A stretch of DNA of 64,000 nt from Endomychus coccineus. Taxonomy: Eukaryota; Arthropoda; Insecta; Coleoptera; Endomychidae. Location of the stretch: NCBI GenBank assembly GCA_958510875.1, contig OY294069.1:163307111-163371110 (forward strand), in the 5' to 3' direction. The translations under genes were made by a program, and so were the position numbers. Positions 33,880-46,456 of this stretch are shown in pieces. Below the pieces are notes generated by a model. That model was not told the DNA's origin. It saw nothing but the letters and a program-made list of their open reading frames with translations, and made no database searches. How positions within the stretch are numbered: the stretch's first letter is position 1; every line of letters starts with the position of its first letter.

Positions 33880-34740
33880 GTTCAACATACATGAGCATGT
33901 CATATTTACATCAAAGTTCATAAATTAATGAAATAATTTCTTCAGACTGTAGCGTCTACGCGTTATTTATTTACTGTATTTCTTGATAGTTGTGAACATA
34001 TCCCGCAGTTGATACTATTTGATCCTCTATTTTAAACTAATTTATATCTAAAGAAACGGAATCTTCAAATTTACCAAAACAAAACTCTATAATGAAAGCT
34101 AAGAACCTTATTGGCAAGAACAAAATTTATAATATCTGTTACAACAGTCAGGTAAGCATTTTCAGTACAAACTCAGAACATTCTCTGATGACTAATATTT
34201 CATATGTGATACGATTAATTCATGTAACTAGTCAATATGGATAAGATAAAAATATATTCTCGCTGAAGAATCTACAAATAAGCTCTGAAGTACAATTTAT
34301 TATTTATTTTATCTGATAAGAGGGAAGAAAATGAAATCCCAATTCAATCAATCGGTTTACAACATTCTAAACTTCAATAAGATGTGGGGCATATTACTCA
34401 AAGTTTACCAAAGGCTCATTCTCTGGAATTTATCTACAAAAGAACGATATGGATCTAATTCAATATTTGTAATAATGGGCGTTTATGTCGTAAGAAGCGA
34501 TAACGAAATCAAACAGTTCTTAGTTGAGGGCTAATAGAAATGACTAAATTATTATTTACCCAAGCTCTTATCGAGGAAAGGTCAACTGAATAGATGCAGT
34601 GTTGAAAATATAGAACATAATTGTGCGGGTACCCTTTTACCTATTACAGTTATTGTTCGCTATTTTAGAGCGTTCAATCTGTACAACTAACAACAATAAA
34701 CCGCTTTGTGGACTTAATTAGGAATTGACTCCGCTTGTAT
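33880..34740. other. no gene seen
   Basis: No convincing gene. A 67-codon plus-strand frame at 34331-34534 has no recognised motif. Confidence 0.45.
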
Positions 34741-34743
34741 CCG

Positions 34744-34935
34744 TTAAATATTTCTCAGATTCATATTGTTCAAAGTTCGTGGAGCATGTTCAATTCTCCT
34801 TTCGAAGTGGATAGGATGTATTCGATACGAAATAAAAGATACTATATGAAGTGTAAGACTAAAGGCAAAATCGAAGAAGACTGCCAATTTTTCTTTCATC
34901 TTTAGACATGGAACCCCTTTTGATGAATTGATAAC
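34744..34935 (-). CDS. possible terminal exon of a minus-strand gene
   Basis: A good acceptor (TTTTACAG, complement of 34936-34943) precedes 63 open codons and a stop at 34744-34746. Its phase fits the exon ending at 39818 (phase 0), giving a predicted 71-residue product. The residues (SSKGVPCLKMKEKLAVFFDF..) belong to no family I recognise, and an alternative frame with a shorter polar reading is equally open. No AATAAA follows closely. This is a speculative model. Confidence 0.2.
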   Translation of the reverse strand, partial: VINSSKGVPCLKMKEKLAVFFDFAFSLTLHIVSFISYRIHPIHFERRIEHAPRTLNNMNLRNI

Positions 34936-35019
34936 CTGTAAAACTGGCAAACACGAAAGTATCAAACAACAGTATACCGAAACAACACATTGATATTTTG
35001 AAATTTAAATAATTATGTA

Positions 35020-35150
35020 ACCTACTTCTTGCTGTGCGCGGGGCAAATTTTTCTAAAGCGTGAAAAGACGTAAAATTATGCTCTATGTTATGTGAAAGTT
35101 TATTTGAATTGTCAGGGATGTCTATGACTGGAATGGTCTGTCACGCATAT
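35020..35150. repeat. dispersed repeat, partner of 13.06-13.2 kb
   Basis: Shares the head 'gcgcgggg'-type sequence and the following 'gtttatttgaattgtcaggg' with the earlier locus. Confidence 0.5.
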
Positions 35151-35159
35151 TACCTATCA

Positions 35160-35760
35160 GCTGTCTGACATGTAAATGATAGCTGTCTAATGTAACGTTA
35201 TATGTTACTGTGTTTCTAATTGATTGAATAAAGTTAATAACGGTATTCGCTCGGAATTATAGATAATTAAACTTGGAAAGAGATTGTTACCGACATCTGT
35301 GTTTTAATAGCGCATATCGATTATTTAATTAATGCGCGACACGCGATGAGAGAAAACGGAAATCGATAGGAATCATCTTGGGTGAGACATTATCAGTGGT
35401 GGATGGCAGTGTAATATTGAAATGTTTTCTTCATTGGCAACCCAGCAACAATATTTTTGTAGAAATTATAGATTTCATTTTGTATGCATTTGTCGAGGCA
35501 ATCTAATTAAGTTTGTTTGTATTTTGGTTTATTTCATTGAAAAGATTCATTTCGAAAATGTTTACGCCGTAGGTCGCACCCTCTCCCATTCACCAACGTT
35601 TCTTGTCCTCGATACTTTTTGATGTTTAGGACTTAGGTACCTAATCAGTAAATAATTCAAAAAATGGCTAGTATGGTATATTCGAAGTACCCCTAAAATT
35701 TAAAGGTAACAATGATTTTTTTTTGATATAATTTATTTGATTATTAATAGATTAATTTAA
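35160..35760. other. no gene seen
   Basis: No recognised feature. Confidence 0.5.
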
Positions 35761-35764
35761 AAAA

Positions 35765-36250
35765 ACTTTACACTTGGTATTTTGGCACAATCCGTAAACT
35801 TGTTGATAAATAATATATTTATAATAATTTAAAAATTTATGTATGCATTTAAAGACCATAATAACCATAAAATCGTACTCAAGAGGCCAAAATTATCCGA
35901 AAAGTACTATAAACTCTACATTTTGGTCAAATTCGTATACTTGATAATGAATAATTTGTTTATAACAACTCAAAAATGTATGTATGCATTTAAAGACCAT
36001 AAGCAATAAAATGATACTCAGGAGGCCAAAATTATCCGAAAACGACTGTAAACTCGACATTTTGGTCAAATTCGTATATTTATTAATAAATATTATTTGT
36101 TTATAACAAATTAGCAAATTTGTGGGTATACCTCCGACAATATTTGCGATAAAATCGAACTCAGAATGCCAAAATTATCAGGAAACGACTCTAAACTGGG
36201 AGTTTTGGTCGAATTCATCTATTTGTAATTAAATAAATTGTTTATAACAA
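35765..36250. repeat. ~140-bp tandem repeat, 3-4 diverged copies
   Basis: The landmark 'ccaaaattatc' recurs at 35887, 36025 and 36169 (spacing 138 and 144). Each is followed by a 'cattttggtcaaattcgta'-like stretch and 'tttgtttataacaa'. Similar but more decayed sequence continues to about 36540. Confidence 0.85.
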
Positions 36251-37755
36251 ATAAAATTAATTCAACTATTTGTTTAGCTAGTTTCATATGTTCACTGACC
36301 AAAAATAGTCTTTACCCGATCAAAAATGGTCAAATTTAAAATTTAGCATTTTTTACGTAATCTCGAAAATGAGCTAATTAAATTGTTAATTAATTGTTTA
36401 TAAGCAATATAAACAATTTGCATAACTATCTATGAGGTAGACTTTGTTTCTGATAACATTCTGAAGAGAATGCACTTTGCCCCATCAAAATCGACCCTTT
36501 TCCCAAGGATTTACGGGTTTGGGCTATTTTTATACTCATTTGACTGCACTAAATCTCGACAGTTATAGTTTACAGTATTATAACATTTTAAAACATTGTG
36601 ATGGTCTCAAATCAATTAAGTGAAATTACATTATAAATGGGTATTTTATCAAGATTTTCGCGTAACATAAATAACGTCTAGTCAATCGAATAAAATAATT
36701 GAAATCCACAAATATTCCTGTTTCAATTCACCCAGTAGATAGAAATCTAAAAAATAATGCTATAATATAGCTCTGGTGTTGCATTTAACAGCGACCACAA
36801 ATATTAAAATTCAATGATTGGTTGGTTGGAGAATTTTACGCGTAGATAAGACTTCAAGGAATTTATAAACGAGAGCAGCCAGCTTATTTTCAACAATATC
36901 ATTCATTCAATCGTTATCAAGGAAATGTATTTATATAATTTGTTTATTAAAATGAGAAACTGCTTTGTCTCAATAAAGCTACCAAACATCGGCAATAACA
37001 TTAAATATATCTTAGTTTATCAGCTATGGCATTCAGCTTATCTGCTTTTCTTTCAACTTTAAAGTGTCATATTGTTCCAGCACATTTGTTAATATCACAA
37101 TGAAATCTACGAAAACAACTCTAAAAGACTTGCGTTTATTAGCCCATTTTAGAACAGTGGCTGCTTTAGGGGCGAGTAAATTCTTCAAGCTTTGATCACA
37201 CAAGTTTACTTTAAGAACGGCGATGTTGGTCAAATAAAATTGGATAGAAACTAGGAAATTTTAATTCATTTTACTCGATGTCCTAAAAAAAAATTTTACA
37301 CAGGAAATAGTACAAATATCGCATTTTAATCCAAATTTTGTTTGAATACTCTGGTTTGGATGTAGCCATTTGCCTCTCATTTTGCACTATATTTTAATTC
37401 TCTACACGACTGTCGAATCTAAATTGTTATGTCTTGGCAAACTTTAGCCAGCAATCGTAGATCCAAAGATTACATATAAAGTAAAGAGGCTACTAACTAA
37501 AACTTGAAATATCCATAGGCGTTTTGATGACTTGAGAAGCAAAACTTTGTTTTCTTCTAGCATTTTCTAAGTGACTAGTAAATGAATCACTACTTATAGA
37601 CTATTTTTGAGATGTCCGTGTGCAAATTAAAAAATGACCTTATCCAAAAGTGAGTCACATTTTTTTGTTCTATTTCTTAGGAATAATCCTGAAATCTACA
37701 GTTACTTTATAATAACGTTGCATGTGGCATCAAGAAAGTAAGCTCGACATTCAAA
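36251..37755. other. no gene seen
   Basis: AT-rich. A 66-codon minus-strand frame (37033-37233) lacks clear splice signals and is not called. Confidence 0.45.
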
Positions 37756-39810
37756 TATTATACAGTGTGTCTATTCATCCAGTAAACGGACGAATAATTG
37801 TATCCTTATTCGTCCAGTTACCGGACGCCCCTGGCGGCACCTAGCGACAAGCACATTAACAATTATTGATATACCAAATTCAATATTGTTGCTGCAACCA
37901 CGAAGGTAGCCCAGCCGTTTAATCCTTGTCTGTATATTTTATTGTTGTTTACTTTTGGGAATACAGCTAATAAATATATTACAACCATACAATTAAACCG
38001 CAGAAGTGCCCGAAAGTGAAAATTTTTGCTCACAAGTGTAGGATGAGTGAAGTTAACTCACCTACGGATGAGTTAATTTCTATTAATCGAAAGGAAAAAG
38101 ATTCATGTGAGAATCAAATCCAATTTCATCATATGAATGTAAAATCCGGTATAAGCTATTATTCCGTTTTAGAATGAAATTAGATGAATAAGAGATTATG
38201 AGGGGAGTCGACAAACCAGCCTATTTAAAGTGCACTTCCTTTTCAATCCAACCATATCAAGTAAACTTTGTAATCATGACATTGGAAAAGCATGTAACAA
38301 CGTAAAAACATTTCCGGAGTAGAAACACCCACCATTCTTAACAAATATATCAAAGCGATTAGGAGTGTTATATTTAACTTCTATCCTATCAGAGAAAATA
38401 TTCTTAATTAATTAATGCTACATTTATTGAATACGAATCTAAATGAATATTTTGAGATTTTTTATTATAAGTAAGATGTTTTGGGTTTTTACCCCAGGTT
38501 TCGCACATTAGGCAGAACACTGCGAAAATTATTCAATAATGTCATTGTTAAGTTTCCTCATTTGACATATTGACTCAGTTTACGATGAATGGACGAAAAT
38601 AAAAGGAATGCTTGAATGTAAATTTGATTTAAACTACAGAGTAAAGTAATAGTCCACAGGACATAGAACAAAAATTAAATAGTGGTTCATTGATTCTAGT
38701 ATTTTTCCATAGGTTGACATTGTTTTCAACAAATCACTGATAGAAAAATCAAACCGTTTTTTTAGTTAATAATTAAATTTTAATAGACCGCATGCGCTAA
38801 GACCCACGAAGACAACATTTCCCAAACTAGGTTCACGAAGTAAATTATTCCAGAATCCAGCTTGCCAAATTGAACTTTACAGATTTGAAGACACCTGGAA
38901 ATCATATACCGAAACCACGGTCGTATACACAGGTCTGGAAACTCGAGGTTGTTTCCTATGTGAGCAGTGAGTCCGTATATGACGGAACACCCATTTTCTA
39001 ATTTTGCAAGGAATTTCACGCGATTTGTTTGCCCATGTTTACCCATCCAAAAAAAAGTTATCGGAAGAAGAAATTGTGCATGCCTCGAAAATTACCATTG
39101 CAGTATAGGAGTGAATATTATAGTATGGCAGTTCGTTTGCCCATCGGATGCGTTTACTATAATGTTCACTGGTATACTACAATGATACATTTCGAGGCAC
39201 CAAAAATGTCTTCGTTCGGTAAGTTTTTTTTGGAGGGTGATGATCAATGTTATTCCACAATGGTAATTTTCGTGGAATGTGAAATTTCTTTTTAGATAAT
39301 TTTTTAGACGATGGGCAAGGTGTACTTTTAAAATAAGTAATTGGTTACCTCTAATTCGAAATGGATTCCCTGTAAGTAACCTGCTGTATATGGGTATAGA
39401 ATTTTAAAAAAACTGTGTTCTTGCATAGTAAGTATCCATTATATGAATTAATCTTTTAAAATCTGTATAGGAGTTTAGTCACTGATATGCTGATTAAAAT
39501 TCTGAAAACGAGCATATTTTGTAGCTACTCAGTAGTATATTTCACCACCAATAAGTTCGTTAACGGATCACGAAGTGTTCTTCATGATTAGAATTCTCTT
39601 ATCAATTAGCGAAGAGTAAAAAATATGCTACCTACTTACATAAAATTGGAAAAAAAGTTACAAAAACACGGTTAAAGAATGTTCGGTTGTTTCTTAAACA
39701 TGTTAAAGCAAATAGCTGAAATTATTTTGAAGTCTGGAACTGAGGATTTGTCGAGTATGGAAACCCCAGTCAATACTACGCTCCAAATTTCAATTAAACG
39801 AACCCTCAAG
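37756..39810. other. no gene; possible intron of the minus-strand model
   Basis: 'cagtgtgtctattcatccag' at 37764 and the inverted 'cggacgaataa'/'ttattcgtcc' pair around 37787-37819 look like transposon debris. 'aagtgcccgaaag' (38004) recurs at 57322. 38780-39300 is more GC-rich but unrecognised. Confidence 0.4.
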
Positions 39811-39817
39811 TACTTAC

Positions 39818-39869
39818 CTCCACAGCTGTCGCTTGAGACATGAATCGTCTGCCTGTCTAGTTCAAACAC
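39818..39869 (-). CDS. candidate first coding exon (MSQATAVE)
   Basis: A 52-nt exon bounded by the acceptor TTGTTCTTAG (up to the complement of 39870) and the donor GTAAGT (complement of 39812-39817). It contains ATG at 39841-39839 followed by seven codons (SQATAVE) in phase 0. It lies on the same strand as, and about 450 bases downstream of, the GTGAGT donor at 40319. Together they look like a leader exon plus a short start exon. The protein is not identifiable. Confidence 0.35.
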
Positions 39870-40319
39870 CTAAGAACAACGTACACCCCTCCAGATGTTA
39901 TGTTAAAATCAAATCCACCCACATTGAGGCGAAAAACCAGTAGAATATCAACCTATCAACGATACCTTCCATCTGGCTAAATAACAATTTATAACAAAGG
40001 ATTTGGTAGGTTTCATTAAGCAAAAATTAAAATTAATGGTTGATAAAGGAATTATTAATATAAGAATTATCTACTATTCTTTTATTTAAAATTCAAAAGA
40101 TAGCAAGAATCGTTTTAGAAATCGCACAGAAAAAGAATTTACGTAGTCCTTTGTTAAGCGACTAATTTGCCAGTTACAAGAACGATTCAAATTGCCGGTC
40201 AGATGCATATTGTCGAGTTTTTGACAAAACTATACGTTTTTCGTGTATGAAACTTTAAACATATATTTGAAATTGAAAAATGATTATACTTTCATTGATT
40301 ATAATAGTTGAAAACTCAC

Positions 40320-40435
40320 CTAATATTAAATATTCCTATTAAATTGTCACAAAACCGATTTATCTAATTCAGTGCACTAGACGGAACAACTAAAACATCG
40401 ACTTAAACGCGCACAATCACAAATCAAAATGGCGT
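40320..40435 (-). promoter_or_regulatory. YY1-like promoter and non-coding leader exon
   Basis: CAAAATGGCG at 40425-40434 matches the YY1/pleiohomeotic element often placed at transcription starts. Downstream on the minus strand the sequence runs to a consensus GTGAGT donor (complement of 40314-40319) after '..aatatttaatattag'. The only ATG inside is closed at once by TAG. The divergent position, 0.9 kb from the phosphatase start codon, suggests a shared promoter region. Inference only. Confidence 0.4.
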
Positions 40436-41336
40436 GGGCCCCTCCAAATGCATTTAAATGCGTTCATATCATTGGATAATTTGATCACGACGCTTGAGTG
40501 TTGCCAACAACTGAAAAACTACCCCTAAAATTCTTGAGGGTGTGGTTCTTTTGTTGGGTTCTTCTCAATATTAGAATTAAGTTAGATTTACGAATGTATG
40601 TATTATTATTAAACTTAATTCTTATATTCAAAAACTAGCGTTAAGAAACGCATACTCGAGAGCCATCTATTGCAAGAATGTTCAAGTTTAAAGCAGCATT
40701 GAACCGTAGCAATTTAATTTATAGTGTTGGCAGAAACGCTTGAATGTATTAGAGGACGTTTAGTGGTATTATTAATGAACAATGGAAGTAAAATAAAGAC
40801 TTATAATTCCCTTTCATGAACGTGCATGACATACACTGAATTTAGTGAAACACAGGCATAGCTGTTCAATCCTGACTTCATGGAAACTAGACGATAGAAC
40901 AACTATATAATAGACTAGAAACATAGGGCATATTATTCCTTTACTCCGTTTCTCCATTCGTTCCCAATCCTATCTCAGTGGTATCAACCTCTTTGATCAT
41001 ACCCTGCCTGACTTCTGTACACATTATATACAATTACGTGGAACGTGGAATGTGTCTTAGTTCTGTCTGTGCTCTGTGATTCTCTCTACTCCGCTGAGCA
41101 CAAATTAAAATGAAGATAATAGTTCATTTCTTCTATGGTTAATTTGTGCCTCTGGTGGTTCTGAAATCTGGGGCCACAATTTTGTTCATTTCTTTTATCA
41201 TGTTTAAAATTATTTACAAATTACAAAGCAAGTCAAATATTTACACTCCTGATAAAATACAATTCCAAAGTGCTCCATTAGGAAAGTTGTATAACTAATG
41301 TTCTAGAGTTTGAAATTATTTCTACACATTGAAAAC
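40436..41336. other. 5' flank of the S1P phosphatase gene
   Basis: No coding feature. 'gagcacaaattaa' (41096) and 'ttaatttgtgcctc' (41140) form an inverted pair. A TTCTAG at 41301-41306 could be the acceptor of a leader intron ending just before the start codon. Confidence 0.4.
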
Positions 41337-42655
41337 ATGAGTTCCTTCAATACAATTGAGTATCTTAAAAAACCTGAACTAGTGGCCACAATTCAGAATT
41401 ATTTTGGTATTAGAAACTTGTCTAAAACAAGTAATAGCGGCGTTACCGTCCAGTCAACAAAAAAGGAGTGTAATTTTGAAATAACAAATAAATTCTGGTA
41501 TTATGTATTCTCTTTTGGAACAGCCCTTGGAGATGAAATTTTCTATTCCAGTTTTATCCCTTTTTGGTTTTGGAATATTGATGGAGCAGTTGGGAGACGT
41601 GTAGTATTGGTATGGGCTTTAGTGATGTATATTGGTGAGATCTATGAGAATCATTCATTATGAATTATTAAGCTTCAATTTATTGCAGGACAAGGAATGA
41701 AAGATATAATTCAATGGCCCAGGCCAGGATCACCAGTTGTACGCCTCCATGATAAGTGGGCTTTAGAATATGGAATGCCCTCCACACATGCAATGGTCGG
41801 TGTTTCCATTCCATTTTCCATCTTAATTTATACAATGGATAGATATCAATATAATGTGCCATTGTGTTTAAGTGGTGCAGTTTTATGGTGTTCTATAATA
41901 TGCTTGAGTCGATTGTATTTGGGCATGCATACAGTTTTGGTGAGGATATAATGTTTAGTTTACCTCAAAAACATAAAAAAAGTTAATGTGATCATTTCAG
42001 GACATAATAGTTGGCTTATTTCTGGCTGTTTTATTTATGATTCCTTTGGTGCCAATAGTAGATAGTGTGGATAGTTATCTAATATCAAACACGACAGCAC
42101 CTTTATTGCTGGTTGTTTCATCAATATTGATGATTGTATACTATCCGAATAGTGGAAAGTGGACCCCCACAAGGTATTTTATATTCGTTTTTGTTAAATA
42201 ATTGACCACCAGAAACGTAACTATATATTTTTTTCAGGGGAGACACCACAATGGTTTTATCAGTTTGTGTTGGGGTGCTTGTTGGTTCGTGGTTGAATTA
42301 TCAAACCGGAGAAATGTCACCTGCTGAACTTACACCTCCATATCCGATTATGTGGCCTTCACTGACAATGTTTGCCTGTGTGATTTTGAGAACTGTAATA
42401 GGTTTTAGTCTGGTCCTCATTGGTATGACTATATCGAAGGGTCTCTCATACTCATTATTCTGTGCTTTATTGAGAGAAGATGTCACTAATTTGAAACAAT
42501 CAGCTAATTCACTCACTAACAAACATAAAACTATCGTTGAATTAGGTTGCAAATATATAACTTGTGCGCTCTTAGGTTTCAATACTGTTTACCTCATACC
42601 TCAAATTTTTAAACTTTTACGAATCGAAAGACATACTTTTTTCACCGAGATGTGA
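41337..42655 (+). CDS. SGPP: sphingosine-1-phosphate phosphatase
   Basis: Four exons (41337-41634, 41689-41939, 42001-42173, 42238-42655) with GT..AG introns of 54, 61 and 64 nt join in frame to 379 residues. The enzyme belongs to the PAP2 superfamily and removes phosphate from sphingosine-1-phosphate at the endoplasmic reticulum, controlling sphingolipid signalling and salvage. All three catalytic motifs are intact: KDIIQWPRP (Lys104, Arg111), PSTH (130-133, with the acid/base His133) and SRLYLGMHTVLD (Ser173, Arg174, nucleophile His180, Asp184). The intron at 41940 splits the last motif just before Asp184. The start is at ATG 41337, giving MSSFNTIEYLKKPELVATIQ like vertebrate SGPP1/2; upstream in-frame codons are not ATG. 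Several hydrophobic spans fit the multi-pass topology. AATAAA overlaps the stop region (42655-42660), and another lies near 42820. Confidence 0.95.
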
Positions 42656-43177
42656 ATAAAAGGGGAAAATGAGGAAAAATGTTCACATATCAACTGCTAA
42701 CTAAAACAATCTTCGTGCCATACTTTGAACTAAAGAGGGGAAATTGAAATAATTTTGTGCAAATATATCAAATGATTGTAAAATGTATATAGATCTTTGT
42801 TGCTGAAGTTCAAACTGGAATAAAACCATGACTTAAAATATCAAATACCGATAGATAGAAACACTTTGGTAGATATTACCAAGTTCATCAAACTTTTAGA
42901 TTGTAATTTCAAACAGTAACTGATCATTTTCAAAAACTTACAATGATAAAAGATTGAAATATTTTACATTATTAGATTATTTCAAAAGGAACTGATTACT
43001 GCTTTAGGTGGTATAAGGAACAAATGTGGTGTACCCACTATCTAATTGTAGGAATAGTCCAAGCAATAGACGATGGCCTAATGTTGTATTTGCAGAAATT
43101 AATAAAAATCTGTAAGACAATAAACATTTTACAGAAGATGATCTTAAATACCTACACTTTCAATAAAAAAATACTGG
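42656..43177. other. 3' flank of the phosphatase gene
   Basis: Probable 3' untranslated region with 'ggaataaaacc' near 42818. No further gene. Confidence 0.5.
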
Positions 43178-43926
43178 GATACGTTTCATTGATTTATAGT
43201 ATTAGAAATTGAGGAACAAAGTGAAGCGTACGCGGCTGCCGGAGCATGCGACGGAGTGGGAGAAACTGATTTCGTGCGTTTAAAGTGGCTTACGCTTGCA
43301 AAATCTTCAATATCTCGGCTTCTGTATCACTTGCAATCCTTTTGTCCTTAATCTGGGGTAGCTAGACGAGACCTTAGACCTTAGAAGCAAAATAGACTCG
43401 AAAATATTTTTTTTACATTTCTAATTTGTTCACTTTTACGTCATTTAAATTACTATTTATCATCAAAACAGTATTTTCCTTGTAATACCTCAAATGATTT
43501 GTTTACTGAATCATACTGACGTTATGCTTGCGGATCTCTTTAACAATTATTTAATTATTTCAGTAAATAATTTTTTATGATAAAACATATTAAGATCAGT
43601 TTGAAATTTCATTTATTCAGAAAATTATTATAAAATATTTATAAAATCCTTACAATCAAAGTAGCGGTATACAGCAGTCTTATATTAGTTTTCACAACTG
43701 TCGCACTACAAGCCTAACGTCAGTATAATTCACTAAGCAAAAAACGATATTCCCCAGATTAAGTACAAAAGGATTTTTGTACGTGAACCAAAAGCCGAGA
43801 TATTGAAGATTTTGCAAGCAGAACCCACTTCGAACGCACGCAATCATTTTCCCCCACTCCGGCAGCCGCGTACGCTTCACTTTGTTACTCAATTTCTAAT
43901 AACATAAATCAATAAAACATATCATA
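43178..43926. mobile_element. foldback element with ~185-bp inverted arms
   Basis: Arms at about 43178-43365 and 43745-43926 are inverted copies. Shared landmarks, left strand sense, are 'attagaaattgag', 'aacaaagtgaagcgtacgcg', 'gctgccgga' and 'atattgaagattttgc' in inverse. The spacer of about 380 bp is AT-rich. No target duplication is obvious. The 66-codon frame at 43692-43892 is simply the arm. Confidence 0.85.
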
Positions 43927-45140
43927 GTGTTCTTTTATTGGAAATTTAGGAATTTAACATTAACATCCATAACGTACACTTCTGTAAAATGTTTATTTAG
44001 TATAACAGATTTTTTTGAAATATAAAAATTACCTCTGGTAGAGAAGGTCGTAGATGAAATATTTTTTTTGGTAACTCGTGAAAAAGTGTCAGAAATCGAT
44101 TTTCGTCAAAGACATTTCTCTAAAATGAAAATTGTAAAACTTGTCTGAACAAAACATGTTCAAAAAAGGTGCAATTTTTTCACAATCATCACAAAAATTA
44201 TTAATATTCTGGATTAAAAAAAAACACTTGAGCTTGTCATGGGCCATACATACAGCAAATAACAAGTATGGAAACCTAATAGTTAACGACTTCTCGATAC
44301 CCCGATTTTTAACGGTTTTTTCAATATAACTCGAAAAGTATGGAAGATAGTGATAATTATCATGGAAGCAAATCGATAGATCTATTTGATACCTACAACT
44401 TTCTCAACTTTTTCCAATCCGAGCTATAGTTTTTTACTTATTCAAGAAAAACCGCTATTTGCAACTTTGCCAATTTTTTAGGTTATGTTCGCCATTTCGG
44501 ATCGAGTTGCATGAAACAGAAACTCGCCTTCAAATTCAATTTCCTATACGCTCATATTTTTTTTCAGGTATTAATTTCTGCACGCACTTCTGTCTATTGC
44601 CTGGACTAGAATATAAAATCTTCCCACTTAGTAGTGATCTGTTCCTTTCTATTAATCTCAATATACATGAACAGAGGTAACTTCCCCTATCTTTTTCCTT
44701 TACATTTTTGATAAAATATTGTTGAATCTGGAAATTGCGATCAAAACTTAATAAAGTGTATGATTCAAAAAGACTTGTAGACCAGGCCAATTGCAATGTA
44801 TCATGAAATCATGCATTGCCCACTCATTCAGATAATGGATCAATCTGGTATGGTCATGATGAAAATTTGGGCTGATTTCTAATCATATGTCAACAATTTA
44901 GGTTAATACGTCAATAAATTATTTCAACTAGATTTCAACACAATTTTTTTTTCATTTTGGAACCCAATAATTGATCCAGTAAGTATATTTCAGTCTCAAG
45001 CCGAGAATCATCTTATGTGTTGACCTTATTTTATTATCTAATTTGCATTTCTAATCAATACAAGAATGCTAGAATATCAAACGGCAGTAAAAAGCACGAC
45101 GATGTGATTGGTCGTTTTGAATTGTGGGCGTGTACATAAT
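43927..45140. other. no gene seen
   Basis: No recognised gene on either strand; short frames at 44141-44329 and 44459-44796 lack motifs. Confidence 0.45.
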
Positions 45141-45160
45141 AAGAAATTGTTATTGCTTCC

Positions 45161-45312
45161 AAAATAACCTAACCTAGAATTGCGCTTGAAGGTAATATAT
45201 GTCCTCTTATGTGTTCAGTTGATGTTATTGCATCCAAAAATAACATAACTTAGAATTGTCGCACGGAGATAGTATTACAATGTTATCTTATGTGTTCACT
45301 TTATGTTAGTTT
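45161..45312. repeat. 76-bp tandem duplication
   Basis: 'aaaataacctaacctagaat' at 45161 recurs as 'aaaataacataacttagaat' at 45237, each followed by 'cttatgtgttca' and 'atgtta'. Confidence 0.8.
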
Positions 45313-45339
45313 TTGAAAAATAAATATAAACGCGCGCCT

Positions 45340-45740
45340 TTAGGGACATTAGGATCACTTTAAAGCATTGGTTACCTTATTTCGCCAATAACACGCAAAA
45401 TAATACAGAGGCGTTAAGTCTCAGGGTCGTCTAACATCCACTTCGTATAAATCCATTGTTTCACGCGCTGTATGACATGTAGCACTTTCCTATTGGAACC
45501 ACAAGTTCACATTCATGCCATGCAATGTTGACAGCCAGTGCTGTCAACACTGAAGAAATACGGCCCGATGACTCATCCAGCCCATAGAGCTCACTAAAAA
45601 GTGCATTTTCTGGTTGTAATGAAAATGATCATCGTTGAACAAAATTTTGTGATGAAACAATTGGTCAATTAGCATTATTTGATCATCAACCCATTCGCCA
45701 AACAATTCTCGCAGTCTCGATTAGCAGCCTATATTTCATT
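45340..45740 (-). pseudogene. mariner-like (DD41D type) transposase remnant
   Basis: Minus-strand pieces include ILFNDDHFHYN (first catalytic block, normally FSDEAHFxLxGxVN), ESATCHTARETMDL (second block, normally QDGATCHTARxTxxLL) and DLTPLYYF (third block, normally DLTPLDFF, with the catalytic Asp replaced by Tyr). Stops and deletions separate them. It belongs to the same broad transposase group as the 21-22.5 kb pseudogene but is a different lineage. Confidence 0.6.
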
Positions 45741-46456
45741 TTGTTCACTAGAACTGTACCTACTGACGTTTAGTGTTTGAAATACTATAATAAAGGGAAT
45801 ACATTTGGAAGTAACTAGTATCCATTGCCATTGCCTAATTTACTTGTTCTAATGTTTCATTGCCGTTTTTAACAGGATCAAATACCGAAATCTGATTGGT
45901 CATTTGAAACATTGCGCCCCTGTAAAAACAGTAGTAAAATAATACACAACCCAAAAATTTCCGACGGGTCGTAGATGCATATGATCTTATTCCATTTTAA
46001 CCCTTACACTCTGTTCAAATTCAATCTCACTCCTCGATGTCTTTTGACCTGATACCAGGGAGATGTTAAACTTACTAACGTCCCATTCTATTCAATACTA
46101 ATTAGTTCCTTATTTGTACTGCAGATGGCATATTATCACTTATCTTCACAACCTTTTCGCTTTTATAACATCTTTATTCAGAAGTACTAATATATACCAT
46201 CCCCTAGCAATACAATGCACACGTTTTTATGAGAAAATGTTAACTTTGCATAGGGTAAAGTAGTAAAGCCATTCGTGATTTGTATAATTTTTTAGTCCAA
46301 TAAAATTAAAGTCGAAACAATTATTAATAATCCACATTGTATTGATAAAACTGATTATTTACAGTATGTGTGTAATCTGGAATATATCTAATTAGAATTA
46401 TATTGCTGTGATACACGCTTAATCCCAATGGTTATTCCAATATTATTAGTTTAGAT
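45741..46456. other. 3' flank of PIH1D1, no gene seen
   Basis: AT-rich, no recognised feature besides the expected untranslated region of the neighbouring gene. Confidence 0.45.

Noticed and set aside
35765..36250. CRISPR-like array
   Set aside because: The unit is about 140 bp with no short palindromic repeat and unique spacer pattern, and the genome is eukaryotic.
37033..37233. Minus-strand frame as an internal exon of the 40.4-kb gene model
   Set aside because: No acceptor or donor at its edges.
43692..43892. 66-codon minus-strand frame
   Set aside because: It lies in the arm of the foldback element and is not matched as a protein in the other arm.
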